Shown here in pieces: positions 1-8,368 of a stretch of DNA of 45,431 nucleotides. Each line of letters starts with the position of its first letter. The stretch's first letter is position 1. Origin of the DNA: Candidatus Bathyarchaeota archaeon (lineage in GTDB: Archaea; Thermoproteota; Bathyarchaeia; Bathyarchaeales; Bathycorpusculaceae); contig JAOZHU010000008.1 in NCBI GenBank assembly GCA_026014705.1, forward strand, positions 81,833 through 127,263, given 5' to 3'. A model generated the notes under the pieces. It did not search any database and was not told the origin of the DNA. It saw only the letters and a program-made list of their open reading frames with translations. Both the position numbers and the translations under genes were made by a program.

Positions 1-2
1 CA

Positions 3-662
3 TTATCGGAGAATAAACTTTAAAATCTCATCCTTTTCCGTTAACGAGTCCACAACTAAGTCAGGATTCACTCTCTCCAGTTCTTCTCTGGAATATACGC
101 CTGTCAACACTGCGATGCATCCCATATTCGCTGTTTTGGCTGCTTGGACGCCGAAAACCGAGTCTTCCACAACCACGCATCTATCTGGGCGCACGTTCAG
201 TTGCAGGGCGCTTTTCAAGAAAATTTCAGGGTCAGGCTTCGAGTTATGCACTTCATCCATGGTGAGGACAACATCAAAAAATCTCTGCACATTCAGCACT
301 TTAATCATGTGGTCAATGACAGCACGGTTATTCATCGACGCCAAAGCCAGCCGTACTTTGCCCTGCAGAGATGCCAGCAACTCCACGGCTCCTTTGAAAA
401 GAGGCACGCTGCTGCTTAGTTTGATTTCAGCCTGAATTTTTTTGGATACGAGACTTTTAATTAATGCTTCGTCAAAGTGTACCTTTGATGTACGTAGTAT
501 TTCGCGGAAGGTTTCTGCGGCACCTGTCCCGATGCGTCGTTCGATGAACGCGTCGCTTATAGTGCAGCGTTTTTCTTTAAGGGCTTTCTGGAAGGAAGCA
601 ACAACCGCTTGTCTCGTGTCAGCTAAAGTTCCATCCCAGTCAAAAATCACAGCGTCAAACAT
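3..662 (-). CDS. HAD-family hydrolase, beta-phosphoglucomutase-like phosphatase
   Basis: A 219-residue cytoplasmic haloacid dehalogenase phosphatase. Motif I DWDGT is at residues 8-12 (nucleophile D8, acid/base D10). A helical cap follows, and motifs III/IV appear as KPDPEIF and VVEDSVFGV near residues 142-170. The ATG start gives the typical N-terminus, and the stop lies at the window edge, so the gene is complete. It follows proC by 25 bp on the same strand and is probably the last gene of a trm1-proC-HAD transcript. The subfamily acts on sugar phosphates or phosphoglycolate; the substrate cannot be read from sequence. The family call is secure and the substrate is unknown. Confidence 0.88.
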   Translation of the reverse strand: MFDAVIFDWDGTLADTRQAVVASFQKALKEKRCTISDAFIERRIGTGAAETFREILRTSKVHFDEALIKSLVSKKIQAEIKLSSSVPLFKGAVELLASLQGKVRLALASMNNRAVIDHMIKVLNVQRFFDVVLTMDEVHNSKPDPEIFLKSALQLNVRPDRCVVVEDSVFGVQAAKTANMGCIAVLTGVYSREELERVNPDLVVDSLTEKDEILKFILR

Positions 663-687
663 TTCGAAGCACTATGCAGCCTATCGG

Positions 688-1500
688 CTACTGCGAGTTT
701 AAGCCCAATTTATCGCGGATTATATTGCTTTTCTTGGCGGCTTCCTCAACCGCGCGCATCAGTGCTTGCCTGATTTGGCTTCCTTCCAGCTCGTATATGG
801 CGTCGATTGTGGTTCCACCCGGAGTTGTCACCATGTCCTTGATTTTGGCAGGGTGTTCCTGCAGTTCTATGATGAGTTTGCCTGTTCCCAGCACGGTTTG
901 CGCAGCACTGGATAACGCTATGTCTCTGGGTAACCCCACGCGCAAGCCCGCGTACATCAGGGCTTCGATGATTATGGAGAGGTAGCCCGGTCCGCTGCCG
1001 CTGAGAGCGGTTATGGCGTCCATGTATTTCTCGTTGACTTCAGCACATATGCCCATCATGTTCAGCAAAGCTTTGACTTTGTTTTTATCTTTTTCAGTAA
1101 CGTCTGCGTCGCATGAGTAGGCTGTGTATGACGCTTGAACCAGCGCGGCGACGTTCGGCATTATTCTGACGAAGCGGGCTTCAGGGATGACTTTTTTCAG
1201 GAATTTCAAGGGCACGGTTGCAGCTACCGAGATTACCAGTTTGCCTGCAATTTCCTTGCGTATCTCTTTGAGAACCTTTTCCACGTCAGCAGGCTTCACA
1301 ACTATGAAGACTATGTCTGATTCAGCTGCGGCTTTACGGTTGTCCGAAATTGCATTCACGCCTAGTTTTTCCATTTCTTTTATTCTTTCCAGTTGAAAAT
1401 CAGTTGCCGTAATTTTTCCTTTGTACCCGCTTTTCAGCAGGCTTTTCACTATGGCGCCGCCCATCATTCCAGCGCCTATCACTGCGATTCCGTCTGTCAT
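688..1500 (-). CDS. proC: Pyrroline-5-carboxylate reductase
   Basis: Catalyses the NAD(P)H-dependent reduction of 1-pyrroline-5-carboxylate to L-proline, the last step of proline synthesis. The N-terminal Rossmann motif GAGMMGG is at residues 9-15, and the C-terminal family signature ALSGSGPGY precedes the helical dimerisation domain. The frame is open up to 1560, but the ATG at 1500 is preferred: it places the Rossmann strand at the N-terminus as in the family and has an upstream GGTGA ribosome-binding sequence. The resulting 270 residues are the normal length. It lies between trm1 (75 bp upstream) and the HAD gene, all on the minus strand. Confidence 0.93.
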   Translation of the reverse strand: MTDGIAVIGAGMMGGAIVKSLLKSGYKGKITATDFQLERIKEMEKLGVNAISDNRKAAAESDIVFIVVKPADVEKVLKEIRKEIAGKLVISVAATVPLKFLKKVIPEARFVRIMPNVAALVQASYTAYSCDADVTEKDKNKVKALLNMMGICAEVNEKYMDAITALSGSGPGYLSIIIEALMYAGLRVGLPRDIALSSAAQTVLGTGKLIIELQEHPAKIKDMVTTPGGTTIDAIYELEGSQIRQALMRAVEEAAKKSNIIRDKLGLNSQ

Positions 1501-1575
1501 GTAGTCACCTTTCTTTTTAACTACTTGGTTTCTGCTCTTAAACTTTTGTTGCCTCCTCAAGTAAAAGTGTGATGC

Positions 1576-2796
1576 CTATGTGGCTGTCACGATTTCTTTC
1601 AGGGCTTCCTGCACCGCCAACGCGGGCGCGTCTGTTCTGATGCCTCGAGAGTTGAAATGCGTCGGAACCGCTCGGAAACCGTTACTGTGCAGAGCTTGAA
1701 GCAGCGTGTCAACTGCGGGCACGGGAACTGACAGCTTGTTGCTGATTTTGTCCACAACATAGTAAGTTATTGGCGCATCGGCTTCAACTGTGGCTGTCGG
1801 AAGGAGTTTTGCGATTTTTCCACTGTTCCTAAACGCTTTGAGAGTGTTTTCCTTGGTCATTAACTCGCAGAATTGCCTGTCGAATATCTTATCCAGCCAT
1901 AGCGGTCCAGCATAATCCATTTTTGCGCCGCATTCGGGGCACTGTTCAAGGCGTTTAGCGGAGAGGTTTTTTGCGGTTTCCCTGTGCAAACAATTAAAAC
2001 AGTGCAGCACGTAGCCCATGTGGCTGATGCTCTCGTCGGCTTTTTTTGCCCCATAGCCTATTTCCGCATAAACTCTCACATAATGGTCGCTGCAGTGAGT
2101 AAAGAGCAAGCGGACGCCGATGTCATGTTTCGCGGCTAACGTGGCTACGCCGCCTGCTAGAAGCCGCACCGCGAGTTCTTGGCAGTATTCAGTGCGCAGG
2201 GGTTTTCCGCCGTATTTCCTGATGCAGGCTTTGGCGTGGACTCCGCACAACGGAGCCATATCCGTTGCGGTTGCAGCCAAGAGTCCCTTGTTGCGCAGTG
2301 CTCTTATGGCTGAGTCCAAGTAGGGCACAGGTGAACCGAACGGGTCGATGTCTACAACGTCAAAGCGCTTATGTGGTGCGCCGTGGCAGCTTAGAAGGCA
2401 ATTGGCGTCTTTGTGCTTCACAGTTACGCGTTCTGTGAGGCTGTTAAGGTGTACGTTGTGTTTTGCGAGGTTGAAGGCACGCTCGTTGATGTCGCTGATT
2501 AACACGTTTTTGACGCCGTGGATTTCGGTTGCGAAGCGCACGCCTCTTATACCCGTGCTCGTCAAAGGTTCACATATGGAGATTTCTCTGTTTGCAGCGC
2601 GCTGGTACGCCTGCACTGCTAAAATGGCTATGTCGCGGTTTAACTCCATGACGGGATTATAAAAAACAGGTGCTTTGGAAGGTGCGTAGTCGCTGGGCAC
2701 CACGCCGTAAGCTTTGAGGTCGGGCACTAGCACGCGGACTTTGCCTTCATTAATGATTTCGCTGGGAAAATCAGCGGCATAACCTGTTTCGTCCAT
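1576..2796 (-). CDS. trm1: tRNA (guanine26-N2)-dimethyltransferase Trm1
   Basis: Adds one or two methyl groups from S-adenosylmethionine to N2 of G26 in tRNA. The family hallmark FYNPVMELNRD is at residues 45-55, the SAM-fold strand and loop EPLTSTGIRG at 76-85, and the catalytic DIDPFGSP at 149-156. A zinc-ribbon (CFNC followed by CPECG) lies near residues 255-280, and the C-terminal extension is typical of archaeal Trm1. The length of 406 residues is normal for archaea. The ATG start lies about 45 nt downstream of a TTTAAG TATA-like sequence. It heads a minus-strand group with proC and the HAD gene. Confidence 0.95.
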   Translation of the reverse strand: MDETGYAADFPSEIINEGKVRVLVPDLKAYGVVPSDYAPSKAPVFYNPVMELNRDIAILAVQAYQRAANREISICEPLTSTGIRGVRFATEIHGVKNVLISDINERAFNLAKHNVHLNSLTERVTVKHKDANCLLSCHGAPHKRFDVVDIDPFGSPVPYLDSAIRALRNKGLLAATATDMAPLCGVHAKACIRKYGGKPLRTEYCQELAVRLLAGGVATLAAKHDIGVRLLFTHCSDHYVRVYAEIGYGAKKADESISHMGYVLHCFNCLHRETAKNLSAKRLEQCPECGAKMDYAGPLWLDKIFDRQFCELMTKENTLKAFRNSGKIAKLLPTATVEADAPITYYVVDKISNKLSVPVPAVDTLLQALHSNGFRAVPTHFNSRGIRTDAPALAVQEALKEIVTAT

Positions 2797-2927
2797 ACTT
2801 GTGCCTCAGTGACAAACTATGATTTGAACGCTATTGCTTAAAAACGTTCGATTAACCCGTTTTAAAGTGCATGTAAAATAAGCGACAACCACAACAATAA
2901 AGCCCTAACCCAGCAACATATGCAGTT

Positions 2928-3617
2928 ATGAAGCCCGTTCGAATATTGACTGCATTCGCAATTGTTTTCTCAGTAATTTCCGTAGCCACTTTTACTGTTT
3001 ATGCGCAAACAGAAGTTTATACATACAACCACGGCGATAAAGCGCACCTTACCGCTGCTGGTGGGAGAGCAGTTTTTGCCTGTAGCGCAATTATAAGCTT
3101 TGAGGCTGAATCGAAAGGCGGCTGGCTCCCGAACAAAACCTACATTGTGAATTGGACTCTGCGACTTGACTACGTGAATTCGGAGTTTCTGAACGGCAGC
3201 AACTTCTACATTCTCTTCTCTTGGCCGCTGCTTGAAACATTAACGCCAACGATTCCCGCAGAAACTATGGTGAATCAAACGCAGTTAAGTTTGGTGCATA
3301 AAAATGGTACCATAAGCGCAGCGTTCACACCAACGAGTACGTCTGACGGTTTCTACATGAACCCCGAGTTCCCCTTCGCAATCTACGTTGACGATCAAGC
3401 GTTAGCGGAGGATTGGGCGTCGGGTATTTGGTACGGAGAACACGGAACCTCAATCGGCATAGTAGACCCCAATGCGACACCTCAATCCACTACGCTGCCG
3501 CTAACAGCCAACTCAGAGTTCTCAACGTTAACTGTAGTCATCGTCGTTTTTGCCACCGCATTACTGGACGTTTGTGCGTTCGTGATGGTCAGAAAACACA
3601 AAGCTACTAGAAACTAA
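2928..3617 (+). CDS. Secreted membrane-anchored surface protein, unknown function
   Basis: No family was recognised. The 229-residue product has an N-terminal signal peptide (hydrophobic residues about 8-26, ending at VYAQ), a polar extracytoplasmic domain of about 170 residues, and a C-terminal membrane helix (about 203-222) followed by a basic RKHK stop-transfer tail. Several N-glycosylation sequons (NWT, NGS, NQT, NGT, NAT) fit an exposed archaeal surface protein. It is transcribed divergently from trm1; a weak CAATAAAG TATA-like sequence lies about 30 nt before the ATG. A T-run follows the stop. It is probably a single-gene unit. Confidence 0.7.
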   Translation: MKPVRILTAFAIVFSVISVATFTVYAQTEVYTYNHGDKAHLTAAGGRAVFACSAIISFEAESKGGWLPNKTYIVNWTLRLDYVNSEFLNGSNFYILFSWPLLETLTPTIPAETMVNQTQLSLVHKNGTISAAFTPTSTSDGFYMNPEFPFAIYVDDQALAEDWASGIWYGEHGTSIGIVDPNATPQSTTLPLTANSEFSTLTVVIVVFATALLDVCAFVMVRKHKATRN

Positions 3618-3630
3618 AATACGCACAAAT

Positions 3631-3636
3631 TTTTTA
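3631..3636 (+). terminator. T-rich terminator after surface-protein gene
   Basis: Six consecutive T residues 14 nt after the stop codon at 3617, in the sense strand. Archaeal RNA polymerase commonly terminates at such runs. There is no convincing hairpin, so this is suggestive only. Confidence 0.35.
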
Positions 3637-3673
3637 TCGCCATAGGTGCTTTTGGCGTATTAAGATGATTTAG

Positions 3674-4222
3674 TTGTCAAAAAGGCTTCTGCTTATAACT
3701 GGTGTACCCGGCGTTGGAAAAACAACCGTGCTCCTTAAAGCGGCGGAGGCGCTGAAGACTGCAGGGGCTAGTGTCGGCGGAATGGTTAGCCGCGAGGTGC
3801 GCGAAAACGGCGTACGCGTAGGCTTCGAAATTCAAGACCTTGCAAGTGGCAGATGCGGGTGGCTTGCACATGTCAGCCAGAAGAGTGGCCCGCAAGTTGG
3901 CAAATACCGCGTTAACCTGCAAGACTTCAACGCCGTCGGAGTCCACGCCGTGCTTGCCGCTTTGGATGGCTGCGATGTTGTCGCTATAGATGAGATTGGG
4001 CCGATGGAGTTGTTTTCTGAAGGGTTCAGGGAAGCTACGCGTAAAGCGTTGGCAAGTGACAAGTTGGTTATTGCTGTTGTCCACTGGAAAGCACATGATA
4101 CGCTAATAAGTGAAGCGCGAAAGAGAGAAGACGCAGAGTTAATCACGGTTACGTATGAGAACAGAGAAAAACTGTCTGAAGCGATAGTTGAGAAAGCCCT
4201 AAAAATTGTGAAACAAACCTAA
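3674..4222 (+). CDS. Nucleoside-triphosphatase, THEP1 family
   Basis: A small P-loop NTPase that hydrolyses a range of nucleoside triphosphates; the physiological role of the THEP1 family is not settled. The Walker A sequence GVPGVGKTT is at residues 9-17, and the Walker B/family motif AIDEIGPMEL lies near residue 106. The length of 182 residues is normal. The start is TTG at 3674, just after a GATGA-like sequence; no ATG gives the conserved N-terminus. The 3' end overlaps the end of the convergent toxin gene by 24 bp. The family assignment is firm. Confidence 0.9.
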   Translation: MSKRLLLITGVPGVGKTTVLLKAAEALKTAGASVGGMVSREVRENGVRVGFEIQDLASGRCGWLAHVSQKSGPQVGKYRVNLQDFNAVGVHAVLAALDGCDVVAIDEIGPMELFSEGFREATRKALASDKLVIAVVHWKAHDTLISEARKREDAELITVTYENREKLSEAIVEKALKIVKQT

Positions 4223-4628
4223 ATGCGGATATGTGCTGAGCTTTCTTAGATCCGTGGTTTTTATTTCTTTTGTGGATTTAAAATGTGGGTCATTAGAAAT
4301 GCATGTTGCGTTCAAAAGTAAAGCGGTGGCGGCGATTATGCTGTCAGCCATAGAAAGCCTGTACTTATGTCTTAACTCGGATCCGCTCTTGGCAATTTCA
4401 GCGTTTACAGTTGCCACTTTGAATTCCTTTTCAAGAAGATGGGTTCTCAGAATCGCTGTTTCTTGACCTTCGCATTGCAGTGTAAGCTGATAAAACTCAT
4501 GTATCATAATTGTTGAAATAAACCGTTTCTCGGCTTTTCTAATAGCTTCTCTAATTTTCTTCAAAACAACTTCGGCTTGGGAATAGAAAAACTCCGAAAA
4601 ACCTCGTGTCATAGACTGTTCTAGGCAT
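4199..4628 (-). pseudogene. VapC-like PIN-domain toxin, interrupted by a frameshift near 4595-4601
   Basis: PIN-domain ribonucleases cut RNA using a cluster of acidic residues. The natural start is the ATG at 4628, overlapping the antitoxin stop, and reads MPRTVYDTRFF, a classic PIN N-terminus carrying the first catalytic Asp. That frame ends after 25 residues. The rest of the domain is in the +1 frame: EFFYS, then MIHEFYQ (Glu), LSMADSII (Asp) and SNDPHF (Asp), ending at 4199. The switch falls in the run TTTTTCGG. The largest intact piece (from 4612) lacks the first catalytic Asp. It could be a decayed toxin, a sequence error or a recoded gene. The family call is strong; the gene's status is unresolved. 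Confidence 0.8.
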
Positions 4629-4863
4629 CTTCTTTCCTGAGCTTATCTAGAAGTCTATTCATTTCCTCAGGCGTAGCGTATTTAGCGCCTGAGCCAGCTA
4701 GGTTCATCAGCGATTTCTTAGGCTTGAAAAGAATGCCCTCTGACGTGTCCACAACCTCAGGTCGCGTTCCCTTTTCAATCTTGTATTTAACACGAAGCTT
4801 GATGGGAATTGTTGTTTGTCCCTTCCTTGTTACTACCGCTTCGTTTTCCAACTTCAACCACAA
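4621..4863 (-). CDS. AbrB/MazE/SpoVT-type antitoxin
   Basis: An 80-residue swapped-hairpin DNA-binding protein. VVTRKGQTTIP at residues 10-20 is the diagnostic AbrB-type strand-loop, followed by LRVKYKIEKGTRPEVV. The C-terminal part is helical and charged, as expected for the toxin-neutralising tail. No ATG is available; TTG at 4863 is the most likely start. The stop codon overlaps the start codon of the PIN toxin, which is the usual coupled antitoxin-toxin arrangement. It probably binds its own promoter, although no operator could be identified upstream. Confidence 0.85.
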   Translation of the reverse strand: MWLKLENEAVVTRKGQTTIPIKLRVKYKIEKGTRPEVVDTSEGILFKPKKSLMNLAGSGAKYATPEEMNRLLDKLRKEDA

Positions 4864-5041
4864 TACTGCCTACATGCAGCAGTACGTATACGCGTTCCTT
4901 ACTGAAAAGCGTCTGGGTATGCCGAGAGCAGAATCCAAAGGCGTCAATCCACATCACATATGCCATTTTAACCCAGCTATGTCCTGCTAAAATATGAAAG
5001 CGTTATAGCTTAGAAAGCGAATTAGCGATTTTATAGACAAG

Positions 5042-5716
5042 GTGTGTTTGCGCGTGCTGGTTGCAGGTGTAGATGAAGCAGGGCGTGGCTGCGTCATCGG
5101 CCCATTAGTTGTTGCCGGTGTCTTGGTAAGCGAAGACAAGCTGCCTGTTCTAACGGATTTAGGCGTGAAGGACTCAAAGCTTCTGTCGGCGAAGAAACGC
5201 GAGGCGTTAGCTGCTGAAATTGCACGTGTAGCGGAAAAGCACGTCATTGTGAAGTTAGCGCCCGCAGAAATCGACTGCGCTGTGGAAAGCAAACGCAAGT
5301 TGCACAAGTTGAACCGGCTTGAGGCGCAAGCTATGGCTAAAGTGATTGAGGTGTTGAAGCCTGACGTGGCGTTTGTGGACGCTGCTGACGTGGTGGAAGA
5401 GCGTTTTGGGCGGCATATTCAGGAAGGCTTGTCTTTCAAGGCGAAGATTGTTGCCGAGCATAAGGCTGATTTGTGTTATCCCGTGGTTTCCGCGGCATCC
5501 ATAATAGCAAAAGTGGAGCGCGACCGTGCAGTTGCAGCGTTGGCAGGCGAGTTCGGCGATTTCGGGAGTGGCTATTTGGCGGATCCACAGACCACGCGTT
5601 TTTTGAATCAGTGGCTACTTGTTCACGGCGAGTATCCCGAATGCGTGCGCAAATCTTGGAAGCCTGCAAAACGTGCAAAAGAGGAGCATGACAAAGCTCA
5701 GAGGCGGCTTTTCTAA
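5042..5716 (+). CDS. rnhB: Ribonuclease HII
   Basis: Cleaves the RNA strand of RNA-DNA hybrids and ribonucleotides embedded in DNA. The signature AGVDEAGRG begins at residue 8, with metal-binding D11 and E12. DSK follows near residue 43, and FVDAADV and AASIIAKVERD supply the remaining conserved acidic and lysine positions. The length of 224 residues fits archaeal RNase HII. GTG at 5042 is the likely start, about 35 nt after a GTTATAG TATA-like sequence; GTG at 5054 is possible. The 3' end overlaps the convergent regulator gene by 4 bp. Confidence 0.95.
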   Translation: MCLRVLVAGVDEAGRGCVIGPLVVAGVLVSEDKLPVLTDLGVKDSKLLSAKKREALAAEIARVAEKHVIVKLAPAEIDCAVESKRKLHKLNRLEAQAMAKVIEVLKPDVAFVDAADVVEERFGRHIQEGLSFKAKIVAEHKADLCYPVVSAASIIAKVERDRAVAALAGEFGDFGSGYLADPQTTRFLNQWLLVHGEYPECVRKSWKPAKRAKEEHDKAQRRLF

Positions 5717-6657
5717 ACGTTCGCGATTAAGTCTTTAGGCGTGCGCATGGTTGACAGTTCGTTTGCGCATACGCAGGCTATGTTTTCGTTGAGTTGCTGA
5801 GGCTTTTCCGTGATTAGAACTGGGTGCGCAGTGATTACTCGGCATATGCTTAAGGTTTCTTCGATGCGTTTGCTCAGGTGCTTTTCTGTGCTTGCGGCTA
5901 TGCTGCCTACGATGGCGTGTTTTTCGTCAGGAATGTTCATGATGAAATCAAAAGGCGCCTTGCGGATGGGCGAAATGTTGCAGAAAGCGAATTTCTTAAA
6001 AACCTTGAAAAGCAAGGCGTGCGCGGTGAGGGCGCGCGTGGCTTTCGTCAGTAGACACTGATGTTGCTTGCGGGTTTTCTCAAGGATATTTATTGGTTTC
6101 GCCACTGGGATGCCTAAGGTTTTAGCCAAGTTATACGCTGTAGTCACTGAGGCTTTCGCCATGCCTCTTTCGTAACCATAAAGTGTTCTGCGGGAAACGC
6201 CTACCATGTCTGCGAGTTTACCTATGGACATGCCAAGTTCTTTCCGTCTTTTTTCCACTTGTGCGCCGTTGATTTCAACGAAATAACCGCCTGGTCCAGC
6301 GTAAACCAGCGGGTTTGCTGTTTGGAATGCGATGTTTTTTATGGTTTTTTCGGTTACCACAGATATGGCGTGCCGCGAATAGACAGTGTCGTCTTCCAAG
6401 GGTTTGTCATGTGTTTTTTGGCTGATTATCAGTGAAGCCGCAGAGGCGTGGCTGGCTATGGTTTTTAGTTCAGCAGCATCTTGGTGAGAGAAAGTGTCCA
6501 CGTCAGCATGGGCTTTTATCAAAACTGTTTTGTCGTTTTTTCGTGCTGCGAAGTTGAAGCAGCTTGGGCGTGAGCAGCAGAGTTGGGAAACTTGGAATCC
6601 TGCTTCTTTTAACGTGACGCTGAGGGCGGCAGCGTTCTCCATTTCCCAATAATGCAT
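5713..6657 (-). CDS. Archaeal HTH transcriptional regulator, COG1395 type
   Basis: A 314-residue predicted DNA-binding protein. The N-terminal half resembles a degenerate restriction-endonuclease-like fold (KTVLIKAHADVDTFS). The middle carries a Cro/C1-type helix-turn-helix (KRRKELGMSIGKLADMVGVS). The C-terminus ends in the family-typical ELSTMRTPKDLI. The frame is open to 6894, but ATG 6657 is preferred because the TATA box at 6691-6700 lies about 38 nt before it, and the longer form would run into the next gene. This regulator family is widespread in archaea; its targets are not known. A short convergent overlap with rnhB is present. Confidence 0.82.
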   Translation of the reverse strand: MHYWEMENAAALSVTLKEAGFQVSQLCCSRPSCFNFAARKNDKTVLIKAHADVDTFSHQDAAELKTIASHASAASLIISQKTHDKPLEDDTVYSRHAISVVTEKTIKNIAFQTANPLVYAGPGGYFVEINGAQVEKRRKELGMSIGKLADMVGVSRRTLYGYERGMAKASVTTAYNLAKTLGIPVAKPINILEKTRKQHQCLLTKATRALTAHALLFKVFKKFAFCNISPIRKAPFDFIMNIPDEKHAIVGSIAASTEKHLSKRIEETLSICRVITAHPVLITEKPQQLNENIACVCANELSTMRTPKDLIANV

Positions 6658-6690
6658 TAAGCCGTCACGGAAGATATGAGATGGCGGTGG

Positions 6691-6700
6691 AAGATATAAA
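6691..6700 (-). promoter_or_regulatory. TATA box for the COG1395-type regulator
   Basis: On the minus strand this reads TTTATATCTT, a good archaeal TATA match 34-43 nt before the ATG at 6657. It implies a short leader and argues against starts further upstream. Confidence 0.55.
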
Positions 6701-6803
6701 CAATGCTTTATTCGTGACAATGTTTCAAAAGCATGTCTGTGAAACATTACTTTTTTTGAGTGATGGAAAAAAAGAGAGCGGAAGTTGCCGAGCGATTTTT
6801 CAG

Positions 6804-7262
6804 CTACGGCTGTGCCGCTGTGAGCACTGGACTTGGGAACAGCACATATCTCCCATAGGAGTATCGTAAGCCGAAGAGTCCTATGGCTTTCCATGAGCCA
6901 GCTTGGTATTTGCCCCAGAAGAATTCGCCGTCGTAGAAACCTGCAAATATGCCGTTACCGTAGATTCCCCAGCAGCGTTTGCCAAGGTTGTCTGTACCTA
7001 CGAATATGCCGTTTCCGTATCTCCCCCATATGACGTGCACGCCGTCATGCGTCCACATTAAGAACCTTCCTCTTACAGGGTAGACTGCGGTTTCTGCTTC
7101 TTCAATTGTCTTCGGAATTTGCGGCATCAGCTTTTCTACATCTGCTGGCGGCTGCTGCGCTGACACTGCGGCTGGTGTCGCAGCCATGGCTATGTTCACT
7201 ACTAATAGTCCTACAAGCATTATGGCGAGCGCGGCTATGGTTGTTTGCTTTTTGTTCAACAT
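6804..7262 (-). CDS. Secreted protein with WG-x-YGNGIF repeats, unknown function
   Basis: No family was recognised. The 152-residue product has a clear signal peptide (residues 1 to about 36, ending near VSAQ) and no second membrane helix, so it is probably secreted. The mature part contains short aromatic/glycine repeats: WGRYGNGIFVG and WGIYGNGIFAG, then a divergent FWGKYQAGSW unit, suggesting stacked beta-hairpins somewhat like MORN repeats. The promoter region carries tandem 10-bp repeats also found before the gene at 8369-9364. ATG 7262 is the only good start. Role in the cell envelope is inferred from secretion and neighbours. Confidence 0.7.
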   Translation of the reverse strand: MLNKKQTTIAALAIMLVGLLVVNIAMAATPAAVSAQQPPADVEKLMPQIPKTIEEAETAVYPVRGRFLMWTHDGVHVIWGRYGNGIFVGTDNLGKRCWGIYGNGIFAGFYDGEFFWGKYQAGSWKAIGLFGLRYSYGRYVLFPSPVLTAAQP

Positions 7263-7304
7263 TTTTATTGCCTCGCAGTGTAATGGGCTAAGGCTTCACT
7301 TTAG

Positions 7305-7343
7305 GGAATCTGTGGAAAAGGGTGGAAAAAACTTTCCAAAAGT
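7305..7343 (-). promoter_or_regulatory. Tandem ~10-bp repeats (GGAAA type) upstream of a secreted-protein gene
   Basis: On the plus strand GGAATCTGT, GGAAAAGGGT and GGAAAAAACT follow each other directly, then TTCCAAAAGT. On the transcribed side this is TTTTCCACCC then TTTTCCACAG. The block ends directly before a weak TATA-like CTAAAG (7299-7304) and about 43 nt before the start at 7262. A matching block with the same spacing lies at 9411-9440. It is a candidate operator or activator site. Confidence 0.5.
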
Positions 7344-7373
7344 GGGAACAAGCCCGAATTAGGCTTGTAGTGT

Positions 7374-8315
7374 CTATTTTTTGAGAAATTTCTTCCTGAT
7401 TGTAACTGAGTTTTGCCGGCGTGTCTTGGTTATGTCGACTATGCCCATCGCCTGCAGCCTTTTGAGCAATCGCCATGTAGTTGTTCTGGGCAAGTTAAGT
7501 TGCTCGTAGAGTTCGGCTTCAAACGCTGTGCCGTGTCTTTCAGCGAGAAAACTGATGACTTGGATTTCTTCCTGCCTCAGATCCTTATGTTTCTCGAACA
7601 GTTTTTTGGTGTCTACCTCGCTTTTTGTTTCTGTGGGTACAAGTGGTGGTTTGCGCCGTTTCAGCAGCCATATGACGGATGCAGCTATTGGAAGCGCTGT
7701 GGACAAAAGTAATGCAGTTATTATAAGCGACATCGTGTCGGTTTTTTCAGTTTGCGGTTCAAGACTGTGCTCGGTAAAGTAGGTAATTTCTACTACGCCG
7801 GCAGGCATCACGAGAACCACTTGGCTATCAACGGTTTGGATTAGCTCGGGCACGTTGTTGATGCTTATGATTGAAGCCGTTGCTGGCAGTGTGACAGTGG
7901 CGTTTGTAGGCGTGTTCGCGGTTAATGTCCAGTATTTGCCTGTTTTCGCGGTCAAGTCTTGAGTGAAATAGGAAACGGCGATCTCCGTAGTGTCTAGACT
8001 GTAGATGAGTGCTTCGTTATTTGTTATAGTGTAGTCTAGCGGGAGGTTTTGTTCATCGACAACAAGCATTTCCTCATATGTTTCGCCTATTAGTCTAACG
8101 CTGATTGCAGGGTAAGTCTGGTTAAGCTTTAACTGGTAATTAACCATCACGAACCCATCAAGATACACCGCAAGTGAAAGCGCCTCGACGTTTGCTTGAG
8201 CGTTTACTGTGGGTACTGCGGTCAAGAAATGTGCTGCTGCAAATAACAAGAGCAGAGTGCCTATCACTTTTGCTGCCATTTTGCTCAAGCGTTTCATCTT
8301 TCCGTGAACATCCAC
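7374..8315 (-). CDS. Membrane-anchored winged-helix transcriptional regulator
   Basis: A 313-residue one-component regulator. The layout is an N-terminal signal/anchor (residues 14-38), an extracytoplasmic beta-rich domain of about 150 residues with NQT/NAT sequons, a membrane helix at 195-219 followed by a KRRK stop-transfer, a linker, and a C-terminal winged helix at about 240-305 (EEIQVISFLAERHG, then LPRTTTWRLLKRLQAMGIV). Such proteins couple an outside signal to a DNA-binding domain on the inner face. ATG 8297 could replace 8315. It lies between two envelope genes sharing tandem promoter repeats, which it may control; that link is inferred. Confidence 0.8.
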   Translation of the reverse strand: MDVHGKMKRLSKMAAKVIGTLLLLFAAAHFLTAVPTVNAQANVEALSLAVYLDGFVMVNYQLKLNQTYPAISVRLIGETYEEMLVVDEQNLPLDYTITNNEALIYSLDTTEIAVSYFTQDLTAKTGKYWTLTANTPTNATVTLPATASIISINNVPELIQTVDSQVVLVMPAGVVEITYFTEHSLEPQTEKTDTMSLIITALLLSTALPIAASVIWLLKRRKPPLVPTETKSEVDTKKLFEKHKDLRQEEIQVISFLAERHGTAFEAELYEQLNLPRTTTWRLLKRLQAMGIVDITKTRRQNSVTIRKKFLKK

Positions 8316-8368
8316 TTCTTGAGTTATTTACTGTGCCTCAGAGTTTTTAGCCTTTGCACTTCTAATGC

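Noticed and set aside
3677-4146. Two long minus-strand frames opposite the THEP1 gene.
   Set aside because: They are shadows of a well-supported P-loop NTPase gene and show no motif.
6658-6894. N-terminal extension of the COG1395-type regulator.
   Set aside because: The TATA box at 6691-6700 lies inside it, and it runs into the end of the upstream secreted-protein gene.
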